A stretch of DNA of 64,000 nt from an uncultured Rikenellaceae bacterium (GTDB lineage Bacteria; Bacteroidota; Bacteroidia; Bacteroidales; Rikenellaceae): assembly GCA_946486375.1 (NCBI GenBank), contig CAMLTW010000001.1, positions 483,609 to 547,608 on the forward strand. Direction: 5' to 3'. A program made the position numbers and the translations under genes. Of the stretch, positions 49,696 through 58,662 are shown piece by piece. Within the stretch, counting starts at the first letter, position 1; every line of letters starts with the position of its first letter. Below the pieces are notes generated by a model. It ran no database searches. It saw only the letters and a program-made list of their open reading frames with translations, and was not told where the DNA came from.

Positions 49696-50943
49696 ATGAG
49701 AGAGGCTGTTGCTATATTGACGGGGGGAGGGCCTGCCCCCGGAATGAATTCAGTGATCGGAAGCGTGGCGAAAACCTTTTTGCAGAACGGCTACCGGGTC
49801 ATCGGCTTACACGAAGGGTACACGGGGTTGTTTACGGAAAATCCCCGGACGGTGGATCTGGACTACATGCTGGCGGACGATATTTTCAACCGCGGCGGTT
49901 CCTATCTCAAAATGAGCCGTTTCAAACCGACGGACGAAAATTTCAAGAAGGATTTCAACATCGACTTTTTCGTCAAGAACAACGTGAAACTGCTCGTGAC
50001 CATCGGGGGGGACGATACCGCTTCCACGGCCAACCGTGTAGCTAAGTTTCTGCGGGACAGGGATTACCATATCGCCAATATCCATGTGCCGAAGACGATC
50101 GACAACGACCTGCCGCTGCCGGTGGGGTCGCCGACCTTCGGTTACGAGTCGGCCAAAGACCAGGGAGCGGCGATCGGACGGACGCTGTATGTGGATGCCC
50201 GGACGAGCGAAAACTGGTTCATCGTGGCCGCGATGGGACGTTCTGCGGGGCATCTGGCTTTCGGGATCGGGACGGCCTGCCATTATCCGATGATCGTGAT
50301 TCCGGAAATGTTCAACAAGACCGAAATCACGGTGGACAAAATCGTGGCGCTGGTCGTTTCTTCCATCGTCAAACGGAAGCTGATGAACATGGATTACGGG
50401 GCGGCCATCATTTCGGAAGGCGTTTTTCACAACCTGAGTCAGGAGGAGATTGCAAAGGCCGGCGTGCAGTTTACTTATGATGCTCACGGGCATCCGGAGC
50501 TGGGTAAGATTTCCAAGGCGCACGTGTTCAATGCGCTGATCGAAAAGAAGCTGCTCGAACTGGGGATCAAACCTCGGGTGCGTCCGGTGGAAATCGGTTA
50601 CGAGGTGCGTTGCCAGACGCCGGTGGCTTTCGATCTGGTTTATTGCTCTTTGCTGGGAATGGGGGTTTACAAGCTGTACCGGGAAGGGGCGACCGGGTGT
50701 ATGGTTTACGTCAATCCGGCGGGAGAGGTCTCCCCGCTTTATCTGAAGGATTTGCAGGATCCGGAAACCGGGAAGATTCCGCCTCGTCTGGTGGACGTGA
50801 ATTCCAACGAAGTACAGTCGGTGATCCGGCATATCCTCAACTTCATCACTCCGGACGATTACGATCGGGCCAAGGCCTATCTGCCGAATCCGGAGGAATA
50901 CGATTTCTACAGGATTCTGAACTGGAAACGTCCGAAACATTAG
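49696..50943 (+). CDS. pfp: PPi-dependent type phosphofructokinase
   Basis: This 415-residue enzyme phosphorylates fructose 6-phosphate. The phosphate-binding opening is 'VAILTGGGPAPGMNSVIGSV'. The donor-specificity residue pair reads 'TIGGDDTAST' (Asp where ATP enzymes have Gly), and the catalytic loop is 'HVPKTIDNDLPLPVGSPTFG' (PKTIDND, Lys where ATP enzymes have Gly). These features indicate pyrophosphate rather than ATP as donor, which makes the step reversible and saves ATP. It is encoded directly after fbaA, probably on one transcript. A terminator follows. Confidence 0.92.
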   Translation: MREAVAILTGGGPAPGMNSVIGSVAKTFLQNGYRVIGLHEGYTGLFTENPRTVDLDYMLADDIFNRGGSYLKMSRFKPTDENFKKDFNIDFFVKNNVKLLVTIGGDDTASTANRVAKFLRDRDYHIANIHVPKTIDNDLPLPVGSPTFGYESAKDQGAAIGRTLYVDARTSENWFIVAAMGRSAGHLAFGIGTACHYPMIVIPEMFNKTEITVDKIVALVVSSIVKRKLMNMDYGAAIISEGVFHNLSQEEIAKAGVQFTYDAHGHPELGKISKAHVFNALIEKKLLELGIKPRVRPVEIGYEVRCQTPVAFDLVYCSLLGMGVYKLYREGATGCMVYVNPAGEVSPLYLKDLQDPETGKIPPRLVDVNSNEVQSVIRHILNFITPDDYDRAKAYLPNPEEYDFYRILNWKRPKH

Positions 50944-50967
50944 TTTAGGCTGTTTCCGGAACCGGAT

Positions 50968-51010
50968 AAGAAAAAGGCGCCCCCGATAGGGGAAAGCCTT
51001 TTTCTTTTTT
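50968..51010. terminator. Bidirectional terminator after pfp
   Basis: AAGAAAAAGGC (50968-50978) pairs with GCCTTTTTCTT, with an inner CCCC/GGGG stem, and T-rich sequence follows to 51010. It serves pfp on the plus strand and possibly the convergent GNAT gene. Confidence 0.75.
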
Positions 51011-51101
51011 CTTTCCCGGACACCGTGTCTCCGGATTGTTTCCGGCATCGCGCATCCCCGAATCACGGGCCGTGTCCGCCGTGCATCCGCGCCGTGCCGT
51101 T

Positions 51102-52145
51102 TCAGAAATAGACATAGCCGTTGCACGCTTTGAGCAGCAACAGCACCGCGACGCAGGCCCAACTCAGCAGACCGAACACCGAGAAGATGAATATCAGACG
51201 GCACGTTAGCGACCGGCGGGCGATATACTCCCCGCGGCGGAAAATCCGGGCCGTCCGCGGATAATAGAACGTCAGCAGATCGTCATTTTCCTGAATCCGT
51301 TGTTTGTAGGTATGCATATAGCGCAGTCCGCTTTTGATCTTGAGCATGAACAGCACGTTCACCACCACGCCCCAGGCCCCGAGTACCGTCAGTACGGGCG
51401 TTGTAGCCACGGTCATGGTCTTTTCGTAAAAGTAGGCGAATGAAGCGAACAACGCGAACAGTACAGTGGTCTGCATGCCGAACTTAGTCCAGTTGAGATT
51501 GTCCTCGTGCTGATAGAGCGACACGAGCGTCGCTGCGCGGCTTGCCATGACCTCGCCCTCGTCGGTGTCCTCTCCGCCGGCGTTGCAGAGCCGCACGTAC
51601 GCCTCGATCCCCGACGCTCCCTTCGGTGGACGAATCCAGGCCGTGCGCCTGCGTACCGCACCGTCTCTGTCCGGGACGGGCGTGAAGCGGAGAAACTCGA
51701 CGAACCCCATCCGCCTGTGGAATTCGCAACTGCGGCGGTTGAACGGCTCCAGTACGATGGCGCATACGAACGGCAACTGCTCGCCTGCATCGGCGAACAG
51801 GCGACCGTAGAGTGCCCGGGCCGCGCCTTTCCCGGCGGCTTCCGGGTCGATGAAAATCTGTTTGACCAGTACGAACTCGCCAATGACCGCCGAATGGATC
51901 AGCATATTGTTCGCATCCCCGGGCGCGATATGCTCCGAACGGTAGGCCATCAGGACGCCCAGCAACCGCCCGTCCTGCTCGGCCTTGTAGAAATATTCGT
52001 ACGTGCAGATGAAATGTCCATATTCTTCCTCGCTGAATGCCGAAACCAGAAATCCCTTCTCGGGCTGCTTCACGGGCAGCAACAGGCGGCTCTGCAAGGC
52101 CGTGATCTGCGGAATGTCGGCGGCGGTGACCGGTGAAATAGTCAT
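51102..52145 (-). CDS. GNAT acetyltransferase fused to a two-helix membrane domain
   Basis: This 347-residue protein has a GNAT domain in residues 1-165. The acetyl-CoA site lies in 'VKQIFIDPEAAGKGAARALY', followed by 'EPFNRRSCEFHRRMGFVEF'. After a polar linker comes 'LYQHEDNLNWTKFGMQTTVL' leading into two hydrophobic helices ('FALFASFAYFY' and 'VLGAWGVVVNVLFML'). A basic loop and a further C-terminal helix ('IFIFSVFGLLSWACVAVLLL') complete the chain. The membrane part recalls small two-helix effector or scaffold domains (SLATT- or RipA-like), but I cannot assign it. The gene lies next to rearranged and truncated genes, suggesting an accessory locus. Confidence 0.75.
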   Translation of the reverse strand: MTISPVTAADIPQITALQSRLLLPVKQPEKGFLVSAFSEEEYGHFICTYEYFYKAEQDGRLLGVLMAYRSEHIAPGDANNMLIHSAVIGEFVLVKQIFIDPEAAGKGAARALYGRLFADAGEQLPFVCAIVLEPFNRRSCEFHRRMGFVEFLRFTPVPDRDGAVRRRTAWIRPPKGASGIEAYVRLCNAGGEDTDEGEVMASRAATLVSLYQHEDNLNWTKFGMQTTVLFALFASFAYFYEKTMTVATTPVLTVLGAWGVVVNVLFMLKIKSGLRYMHTYKQRIQENDDLLTFYYPRTARIFRRGEYIARRSLTCRLIFIFSVFGLLSWACVAVLLLLKACNGYVYF

Positions 52146-52232
52146 ATTCGTTTGGGTTGATGTTGTACAAGATAATCATTTCCCGGCAAACCGCCAAATT
52201 GCCTCATTCCGGCAGCGGCATATCCCGTACCC

Positions 52233-52376
52233 CTACGGTCCCGTCTGCAACCGGGAATCCATCGGCCCGTGTATGGCTCCGAAACCCGCATGGAATTTTT
52301 CATACGCCGTCTCCGTCGTATAATATACGAACACCGCCAGCACGACAGCCGGGAGGATATGGAAAATTCGTTTCAC
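52233..52376 (-). pseudogene. Truncated copy of a small membrane-protein gene
   Basis: On the minus strand a GTG at 52376 opens 47 codons starting MKRIFHILPAVVLAVFVYYT and ending in DSRLQTGP. The sequence matches the first part of the longer gene at 54080-54562 closely, then stops where the other copy continues with about 115 more residues. The homologous DNA block is 52243-52430. It is read as a 5' fragment left by duplication or deletion. It could still express a single-helix peptide. Confidence 0.55.
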
Positions 52377-52430
52377 TACTGCCTTTCGCTTTCTACTGAC
52401 ATGCCAAAATTTATCAGCAAACGAAAATAA
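52243..52430. repeat. 188-bp direct repeat, copy 1
   Basis: This block aligns without gaps to 54429-54616, with about 167 of 188 bases identical by my count. It spans the upstream region, start and first 45 codons of the small membrane-protein gene. Its right edge coincides with the start of the RNase HI remnant. Confidence 0.85.
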
Positions 52431-52736
52431 TTTATTGGGAAACTTCTCTTTGATTTCGGAAATCAGACGATCCATATCGGTGAGTTTCTGGGAGTCGCAG
52501 AAGCTGCCAAATGCATTATTGAGCACAGCTTCACACCTCGTATCGTCTATACCGACAGTCAGACAGCCCTGACGTGGTTTCAAGAGAAAAGAACCGCCTC
52601 ACGCAAAAAGAACTCCCCCCTTAAAAAAGGGGAGGTATTCTTGAAAGCGATGGCCTCCGAAATCGACCGGATAAAAGTGATTTATCGGAACCTAATCGAA
52701 CGGAGAGAAATACCGGCAGACTTTAATAAAAGATAA
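52431..52736 (+). pseudogene. 5'-truncated RNase HI remnant
   Basis: The plus strand from 52431 to the TAA at 52734-52736 encodes the C-terminal part of a Bacteroidetes-type ribonuclease HI. Recognisable stretches are 'IHIGEFLGVAEAAKCIIEHS', 'RIVYTDSQTALTWFQEKR' (with the active-site Asp of the YTDS motif) and the terminal 'EIPADFNKR'. An in-frame stop (52428-52430) precedes it and there is no start, so the N-terminal half is missing. The break lies exactly at the edge of the 188-bp repeat. It must be non-functional as a full enzyme. Confidence 0.8.
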
Positions 52737-53267
52737 CAGTGACAAAGCTCTAAAAAGGCCTTCACAAATATGTCCAACTGCGCGAAGACGATTACCTCTG
52801 ATATCGGTTGAAGCCATGAAACTGGCCGGCGGAGAAAAGTTACCGATATGGAAAGTCGTTCGATGGGTTCTGGCCGGCAACCGGATCGAAAGCCATATAA
52901 AACCCGTGAACAGACGTTATTCGACATAACGGACCATTGATGCTAATGCCCGATAGCCTCGCATTTTTATTTGTCCAGGCACAAAATCCCCCGGAAAGAT
53001 TTTCATTTCCGGGGGATTAACCAGAGTTTTTCCGCCGTTTTGGGCTGCTATTTCAAGGCAATGTATTTCTTTGTGAACCCCATACATGTTTCACTTTTAC
53101 CGGTAAGTGAATCTTCGTATAAAATCCTGTCAAATAGAGCCTTGCATCTAATAAGCCTGTGTGTCATGAATAGCTTATCTTGCTCCGATTAACTTCTGAA
53201 ATACAGCGTGTTGAATTAATTAAAAGTTCTCTCCAAAGGCGCCTTTTCCGGCTTCAGAGGCGTTGTT
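52737..53267. other. Gene-poor stretch with one perfect hairpin
   Basis: No convincing gene is seen in these 530 bases, which are AT-richer than the flanks. A short ORF at 52816-52929 (MKLAGGEKLPIWKVV...) has no recognisable family and may be a fragment. AATCCCCCGGAAA (52985-52997) pairs perfectly with TTTCCGGGGGATT (53006-53018), a stable hairpin without a U-tract. Confidence 0.55.
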
Positions 53268-53807
53268 TTAGTTCCCGTTTCCGGCAGCATGGCGCGCCAC
53301 GGTTTGGGCGTCTCCGTCGTAGTAACAGTAAAGGGGGGATACCGCTTCGTAATAATGCGGAACGTACTGAAACAGCTGTATGGCGGCGAACCTCCGGTCG
53401 GACGACACCAGCACATCGAGCCGGGCGCCGGAGTTGTCCAGCCGTTTTATTTTCCGAAGCCGTTCAAGGGTTCCCGTTTCCAGCTCGTCGCCGAGGGAGC
53501 GAAGCTCCGAAGGGTCGATGTAAAGCGAATCGGTTTCCACCCGGCTGCCCGTGGGCAGAAAGAAATAGCGTTTGCTGCTGAAAAACAGCTTGAAAACAGC
53601 CGCCAACAGTCCGATGATGCCGAGCGTCATCAAAGACATGTAGGAGATAGACGTGCGGTCTTCGATGTACGTGGCGGCAACCATGAAGGCTCCAGATACC
53701 AGCAGGAGCAGGACGGAAAACAGGACGGCGCGGGGATCTTTCTTTTTGATGACTTTGCCGGCCGAAGCGCTGGTGATATCCGTGTTTAAAACTTTATTTG
53801 TTTCCAT
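53268..53807 (-). CDS. Two-helix membrane protein, unknown function
   Basis: This 179-residue protein has a polar N-terminus, two adjacent hydrophobic helices ('VLFSVLLLLVSGAFMVAA' and 'LMTLGIIGLLAAVFKLFF') and a soluble C-terminal domain of about 110 residues. That domain contains 'RYFFLPTGSRVETDSLYID' and 'ELETGTLERLRKIKRLDN'. The topology puts both termini on the cytoplasmic side, where the C-terminal domain should sit. I do not recognise the family. It lies in the disturbed accessory patch between copies of the 188-bp repeat. Confidence 0.6.
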   Translation of the reverse strand: METNKVLNTDITSASAGKVIKKKDPRAVLFSVLLLLVSGAFMVAATYIEDRTSISYMSLMTLGIIGLLAAVFKLFFSSKRYFFLPTGSRVETDSLYIDPSELRSLGDELETGTLERLRKIKRLDNSGARLDVLVSSDRRFAAIQLFQYVPHYYEAVSPLYCYYDGDAQTVARHAAGNGN

Positions 53808-53846
53808 AAGGTTCGATGTCTAATGATTGTTAAAAACAGGTTTTGT

Positions 53847-53874
53847 AAAATGCCGGATTCACGAGCGGCATTTT
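53847..53874. terminator. Hairpin between accessory genes
   Basis: AAAATGCCG (53847-53855) pairs perfectly with CGGCATTTT (53866-53874) around a 10-base loop. Read on the minus strand it ends in TTTT and could terminate the gene at 54080-54562. A weaker CGAAAA-ACCG/CGGTTTTCG stem lies at 54033-54058. Confidence 0.45.
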
Positions 53875-54079
53875 CTGCCCGTACGAAGGGCCGATCGTCG
53901 AAATGAAAAGCAATTGAGAATTGTCTCCCGGGCGGATCGGGCCGGGTGAATCCGGCATAGGCATTGGTTTCCCGGAACGGACGGACATTCCGCATCCCGC
54001 AGGCCCGGCGTTTTGCAAAGGCACTGTCAAGTCGAAAAACCGAAGAAAACGGTTTTCGGGATATCCGTCGAAAAGAAGG

Positions 54080-54562
54080 CTAAATCAGCAGTTTTCGCAA
54101 TCGGAAAACGTAGTAGGCAGGAATATCCATGCCGATGCGTGCCCGCGCCTGCACGGATTTCAGTTCTTCCGCCCGACGGGTTTTATCGCCTTGCCATTCG
54201 GAAGGCAGGACACTCCGGGACAAAATAAGGCAGGGCGCTTCACCCAAGTATTCCGACGCTCCCGGCTCCGTACGCCGTACCTGACCGTTCGCGGAACCCT
54301 GTACGGTTCCTGTCGGGTAATACAGGTCGGTCAGACAGACGTCCGCCAGAAAACGCTCGGCGCCCGCAGAAAAGAAGGATGTCGTCGTTTCCCCGCTTCG
54401 TTCCACTTCTATGGCAGAAGACGATTCCGTCTGCAACCGGGAATCCGACAAACCGTGTATGGCTCCGAAGCCGGCGTGGAATTTTTCATACGCCGTCCCT
54501 GTCGTATAATATACGAACACCGCCAGCACGACGGTCAGGAGGATATGGAAAATTCGTTTCAC
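54080..54562 (-). CDS. Single-helix membrane protein, unknown function
   Basis: I place the start at a GTG (54562), giving a 160-residue product that opens MKRIFHILLTVVLAVFVYY, a single membrane helix or uncleaved signal. Then come 'TAYEKFHAGFGAIHG' and a soluble domain ending 'IPAYYVFRLRKLLI'. The upstream ATG at 54688 would add an unlikely proline-rich lead. A minus-strand TACGTTTG -7 element lies at 54582-54589, supporting the GTG start. The first 45 codons and upstream DNA are duplicated at 52243-52430. No family is recognised; the hydrophilic domain is probably outside the cytoplasm. Confidence 0.55.
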   Translation of the reverse strand: MKRIFHILLTVVLAVFVYYTTGTAYEKFHAGFGAIHGLSDSRLQTESSSAIEVERSGETTTSFFSAGAERFLADVCLTDLYYPTGTVQGSANGQVRRTEPGASEYLGEAPCLILSRSVLPSEWQGDKTRRAEELKSVQARARIGMDIPAYYVFRLRKLLI

Positions 54563-54616
54563 TACTGCCTTTCGCTTTCCACAAACGTACCAAAATTTAT
54601 CGAAAAACGAAAATAA
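54429..54616. repeat. 188-bp direct repeat, copy 2
   Basis: This gapless match to 52243-52430 is about 89% identical by my count. It covers the promoter region and 5' end of the single-helix membrane-protein gene. The copies are about 2.2 kb apart in the same orientation. Confidence 0.85.
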
Positions 54617-54745
54617 TTCCGGGAGTTCCGGGAAAAAAATCGGAATCCGGGGAACAGGAAAGGCATGGCAGCCGTTTTGCACCCTCATCGGGCGGATAAC
54701 GGAAGGAGCGCTCCCGTCGTATTTTATTAATACGGATTATTAACG

Positions 54746-54753
54746 TACCTTTG
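54746..54753 (+). promoter_or_regulatory. -7 element for der
   Basis: TACCTTTG matches TAnnTTTG and lies 25 bases before the der ATG. The expected -33 position is T-rich (54722-54726) but not an exact TTTG. Confidence 0.55.
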
Positions 54754-54777
54754 TCCTTTAAATCAATATCCTGAAAA

Positions 54778-56082
54778 ATGAGTATCGTAGCCATAGTAGG
54801 CCGGCCCAATGTCGGCAAAAGCACGTTTTTTAACCGGCTGGTCGGCATGCGCAAGGCCATCGTGGATCATACGGCCGGGACGACCCGCGACCGGCATTAC
54901 GGAAAGTCGGACTGGAACGGACGGGAGTTTTCGGTCATCGATACCGGCGGTTATGCGGTCAATTCCGACGACGTGTTCGAGGATGAAATCCGCAGACAGG
55001 TGCTGCTGGCTATCGAAGAAGCCGACGTCATCCTGTTCCTGGTGGAAGTGTCTACCGGTATCACCGACCTGGATATGGCGATGGCCGACATCCTTCGCCG
55101 GAGCGGTAAGAAAGTCCTGCTGGTGGTGAACAAGGTGGACAACAACGATCTCATTTACGGTTCCCACGAGTTCTACTCGCTGGGACTGGGAGACCCTTAC
55201 TGCATTTCCGCGATCAGCGGAAGCGGCACAGGCGACCTGATGGACGACATCGTCAAGGCGCTTCCCGCCGAAACGAAACCGGAGGAGGAAATAGACCTGC
55301 CGAAAATCGCCATCATCGGACGACCGAATGTGGGCAAGTCTTCGATGACCAACGCCCTGCTGGGCGAGGAACGGAACATCGTTACTCCGATCGCCGGAAC
55401 GACCCGCGATTCGGTATTGGCCCGGTACAACAAGTTCGGGCTCGATTTCCTGCTGATCGATACTGCGGGCCTCCGGAAGAAGGGAAAGGTGACCGAGGAT
55501 CTGGAATTCTATTCGGTGATGCGTTCCATCCGCTCCATCGAGTCTTCGGACGTCTGCATCCTGATGCTCGACGCTTTGCAGGGAGTGGAGGCTCAGGACA
55601 TGAATATTTTCAACCTGGTGGTGAAGAACAAGAAGGGATGCGTGATCGTGGTGAACAAGTGGGATACGGTGGAGAAGGGGACGAATACCATGAAGGAATA
55701 TACCGAGATGATCAAGCGGAAACTGGCGCCTTTCAACGACGTGCCCATCATTTTCACTTCGGTCATCAACAAGCAGCGGATCATGGACGTGCTGAAAACG
55801 GCCATCCGGGTGTACGAGTCCCGCAAACGGGTGATCAAGACCTCCGAGCTGAACGAATACCTGTTGCCGATCATCGAGGAAACCCCTCCGCCGGCCACCA
55901 AGGGGAAATACATTCGGATTAAATATGTCACCCAGCTGGCTTCGCCGACCCCGGCTTTCGCTTTTTTCGTCAATCTGCCGCAATATGTCAGAGACCCCTA
56001 CCGCCGGTTTTTGGAAAACAAAATCCGGGCGAAATGGGATTTTTCGGGCGTGCCGATACAGATTTTCTTCCGGCAGAAATAA
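54778..56082 (+). CDS. der: Ribosome-assembly GTPase Der (EngA)
   Basis: This 434-residue tandem GTPase is required for 50S subunit maturation. G domain 1 has '[16 protein letters not shown]', 'DTGGYAV' and 'VNKVDNND'. G domain 2 has '[16 protein letters not shown]', '[11 protein letters not shown]' and '[11 protein letters not shown]'. A C-terminal KH-like domain ends with 'PIQIFFRQK'. Length and order match Der. It is preceded by a consensus -7 element and marks the return to core chromosome after the accessory patch. Confidence 0.97.
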   Translation: MSIVAIVGRPNVGKSTFFNRLVGMRKAIVDHTAGTTRDRHYGKSDWNGREFSVIDTGGYAVNSDDVFEDEIRRQVLLAIEEADVILFLVEVSTGITDLDMAMADILRRSGKKVLLVVNKVDNNDLIYGSHEFYSLGLGDPYCISAISGSGTGDLMDDIVKALPAETKPEEEIDLPKIAIIGRPNVGKSSMTNALLGEERNIVTPIAGTTRDSVLARYNKFGLDFLLIDTAGLRKKGKVTEDLEFYSVMRSIRSIESSDVCILMLDALQGVEAQDMNIFNLVVKNKKGCVIVVNKWDTVEKGTNTMKEYTEMIKRKLAPFNDVPIIFTSVINKQRIMDVLKTAIRVYESRKRVIKTSELNEYLLPIIEETPPPATKGKYIRIKYVTQLASPTPAFAFFVNLPQYVRDPYRRFLENKIRAKWDFSGVPIQIFFRQK

Positions 56083-56105
56083 AGTCGTTGCGGTAGGAGA
56101 GGATA

Positions 56106-56417
56106 GTGCCGTTTTTTGAATACGGTTTACTGACCATGCTGGCTTTCGCCGATGTTCTCCAGCCGCAAATGACCACGGCCAACATGCTGTATAGCACCGT
56201 GCGGGAAATATTCGCCGATGCCGGAATCGCTATCGGCGTGGTGGCCCTCCGGTTCTCCGATATGATCGACAAGGGAGGGGCCGGACAGTATACGCTGCCC
56301 GATTTCCGGTTAACGTTTCTGATGCTGTCGGCGTTCCCCTTCCTACATCTTTACGATTATTCCCGGCTGGCTCCCGATACCGGGGATGCGGGGCGGGCCA
56401 AACGGCAGGCGCGGTAA
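56106..56417 (+). pseudogene. C-terminal remnant of an MFS transporter
   Basis: This 103-codon frame from a GTG has no normal gene start but resembles the last quarter of DHA2-type major facilitator proteins. The segments are 'GLLTMLAFADVLQPQMTTAN', 'ADAGIAIGVVALRFSDMI', then 'LPDFRLTFLMLSAFPFLHL' and 'LAPDTGD'. The N-terminal three quarters are missing, and the frame begins only 24 bases after der. It is best read as a decayed transporter gene. A small functional membrane protein is less likely. Confidence 0.55.
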
Positions 56418-56480
56418 TCGTCCGGCACGTGGAGTTGGCGACTTTTCTTTATGCCGGGGTATACGACTTCCTTTCATTCG

Positions 56481-56519
56481 GATAAAAAGAAACCGGGAAC
56501 GACATTCGTCGTTCCCGGT
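56481..56519 (-). terminator. Terminator of the second Sus locus
   Basis: ACCGGGAACGAC (56492-56503) pairs perfectly with GTCGTTCCCGGT (56508-56519). On the minus strand the stem is followed by TTCTTTTTATCC, a U-rich tail. It ends the susC-susD-lipoprotein transcript. Confidence 0.85.
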
Positions 56520-56547
56520 ACAAAAAGAGTGCTGCGTTACACTTGAA

Positions 56548-58626
56548 TCAAGGCATCACGCTTCTGCGCCACCTCGGGTCTCCGATGCCAAGTTTGTAAA
56601 TTTCGTGGTTCCGGACAGCATCCGTGTTTTTGAAGTAAAGCCCGTCCAGGTTGTGCATGTGCATGAATTCCCCGCTGATAGCGATCGGATTGGGATCGAC
56701 CATCAAATCGGTGGGAGAGATGCCTACCGCGCCCAGCTTCACCTCCGTCTGTTCCATACCGCCTACGTTCAGTTCGCCGTTCCGGTAACCGGCTCCCTGC
56801 TTGGCATGATTGAATCCGTTGGCAGTGAATATCTGACCGTTGGTCAGATTGGTATTGGTCGAATAGTTGTCCGCGACATCGAACACCACTCCGTTATAGT
56901 TCCGGATATTCATCCCTTGCATATTCAGCTTCCGCGGGTCGCCGTCCGCTTTGGTGAGGATGAAGAGGTTTTTGCGTACGGTGAACCGGCTGTTCGACGG
57001 ATTGTAGCGCATGTTGAACAACAGTCGGCCCGACGACCGGGTGCTCCAGTTGATGAACGTGCAGTTTTCCAACGTGATGTTCCACGTCACGCTCGCCGGC
57101 CACGACAGGTTCGTGCCTTCGGCGAACAGATGGTCGTTCGGACTGTCCACGAAAGTCGAATTGGTGACGGTCAGGTTGTTGAAAACATTGGTGTTGGCGT
57201 TCTTGCGGTCGCCGTCGATGTAGGCATAACCCCGCCCGTTGTTGTCATAAACGCCGCCGTCGTACCAGAGGCAGTTGTCGATGACCCAGCGTTGGATGAT
57301 TTTGCGGTTCGGTCCCTGGAAACGTACCCAGCCGCGCGTCATGCGCCGGAAATCGCAGTTGCGGATTTCGAACGATTCGCAGGAGAACGGCATCGCTCCG
57401 GAAGACTGGTTGATGAAATAGTTTCCGGTGCCGGTCGTGTTGTTTTTCACGTACTTCACGGCATACGGAGCATCGAAATCGATGTCTTCGATGATGATGG
57501 ACTGGATGTTGATCCCGCCCATTTCCCCCGGTTCCGGATTCCGCCCGAAGGAGAAGTTGTAGGCATACGGAGACTGGTTCTCCGGATTCACGCCGATCCC
57601 CATAAGCACGATGGCCCGCTTGGCCGGGTTTTCGGATTTCAGGGTAAGCCCCTTCGAAATGTTGACGGAATTGTGCAGGTAATAGGTTTTGCCCGCTTCG
57701 AGGAGGAAAACGGTTCCCTCAGCCAGCGTATTGTCCGACATATAGTTGTTCAGGATCGTATCCAGCCGGGATGCCTTCCACTCGGCCGCCAGATCCGTCG
57801 TATCCACGATGTGCGGGATCAGGATCGGTTCACCGGGGGTGCCTTTCATGCGCACCATCGTCGTGTTGTAAAGCCTGTCCCAGTACCGTTTGATTTTGTT
57901 GTTCAGTCCGTTGACTACATATACGGCATTTGGGGTCAGTCCCTGCACGTCGATATATCCCCGATCGAGTTCTTCCTGCGTGAGTTTGAAAGACTGGGAG
58001 GGCAGGTCGCTGTTGGTGGCCGACGGTACGACCGTGATTTCGTCCATGACGAACTTCCCGTTTTCGTGCTCGAAAACGGGGTCGGAATTCACGTAACCCA
58101 GCTCGAAGCGGATCCGCATGGATGTTTCCGTCACGTTTTCCACCGAGAGCACGTCGGGAACGGCGACGCGTTCGCCCATCGTCCATTCGGCGCGTTCGTC
58201 ATTGTGTCCCGTATCCCCGTATCCGTACCAGTTCGAGTGATACGCTTCGCCCAGCGGGGAGAGCGTGCGGATGGCGAAACTGTGCATGGTCGAATACTGG
58301 AGGTCTTCGATCGTCATTTTCAGCACGTCGGGACCGACGACGGTATCCAGCATCAAGGGGCCGTCCCACGGCTGGGTTTGGAGCTTCATCCGGATCTGGT
58401 ATCCGACGGCTCCTTCCACGCCGTACCAAGTGAGGTACATGTCATTGGTGTTGACCACCTGACAGGCCTTGGGATCGTTGGCATTCCCCGTGTTGGCCTG
58501 GTAGCGGAACATGGTCATGAACATTTTGTTGCTCTCCTCGTCGTTGGCGGTCAGCTCATCCTCCTTGCAGGCCTGGAAGACGATCGCCCCGAAAGCGAGA
58601 AGCAGTATATACAGTTTGTTTTTCAT
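56548..58626 (-). CDS. Large surface lipoprotein with fibronectin-like and beta-helix domains (DUF4957/DUF5123-like)
   Basis: This 692-residue lipoprotein has its lipidation Cys at position 20 (IVFQACKED). The N-terminal half (about 50-240) has two fibronectin type III-like modules, seen as 'YLTWYGVEGAVGYQIRMKLQ' and 'LTPNAVYVVNGLNNKIKRYW'. From about 280 the chain turns into a right-handed beta-helix-like repeat region with 'GTVFLLEAGKTYYLHNSVNI', 'FEIRNCDFRRMTRGWVRFQG' and 'NNLTVTNSTFVDSPNDHLF'. This fits the DUF4957/DUF5123 surface proteins of pectin-type glycan loci. It may bind or cleave an acidic polysaccharide, but no catalytic triad was identified. It follows susD by 36 bases. Confidence 0.8.
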   Translation of the reverse strand: MKNKLYILLLAFGAIVFQACKEDELTANDEESNKMFMTMFRYQANTGNANDPKACQVVNTNDMYLTWYGVEGAVGYQIRMKLQTQPWDGPLMLDTVVGPDVLKMTIEDLQYSTMHSFAIRTLSPLGEAYHSNWYGYGDTGHNDERAEWTMGERVAVPDVLSVENVTETSMRIRFELGYVNSDPVFEHENGKFVMDEITVVPSATNSDLPSQSFKLTQEELDRGYIDVQGLTPNAVYVVNGLNNKIKRYWDRLYNTTMVRMKGTPGEPILIPHIVDTTDLAAEWKASRLDTILNNYMSDNTLAEGTVFLLEAGKTYYLHNSVNISKGLTLKSENPAKRAIVLMGIGVNPENQSPYAYNFSFGRNPEPGEMGGINIQSIIIEDIDFDAPYAVKYVKNNTTGTGNYFINQSSGAMPFSCESFEIRNCDFRRMTRGWVRFQGPNRKIIQRWVIDNCLWYDGGVYDNNGRGYAYIDGDRKNANTNVFNNLTVTNSTFVDSPNDHLFAEGTNLSWPASVTWNITLENCTFINWSTRSSGRLLFNMRYNPSNSRFTVRKNLFILTKADGDPRKLNMQGMNIRNYNGVVFDVADNYSTNTNLTNGQIFTANGFNHAKQGAGYRNGELNVGGMEQTEVKLGAVGISPTDLMVDPNPIAISGEFMHMHNLDGLYFKNTDAVRNHEIYKLGIGDPRWRRSVMP

Positions 58627-58662
58627 GTCGAAAAAATTTGAGGTGTTCGGTTACGGCATCTC

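Noticed and set aside
52243..54616. The two 188-bp repeats as ends of a transposon or insertion sequence
   Set aside because: They are direct, diverged copies that contain coding sequence; no transposase, terminal inverted repeats or target-site duplication was seen.
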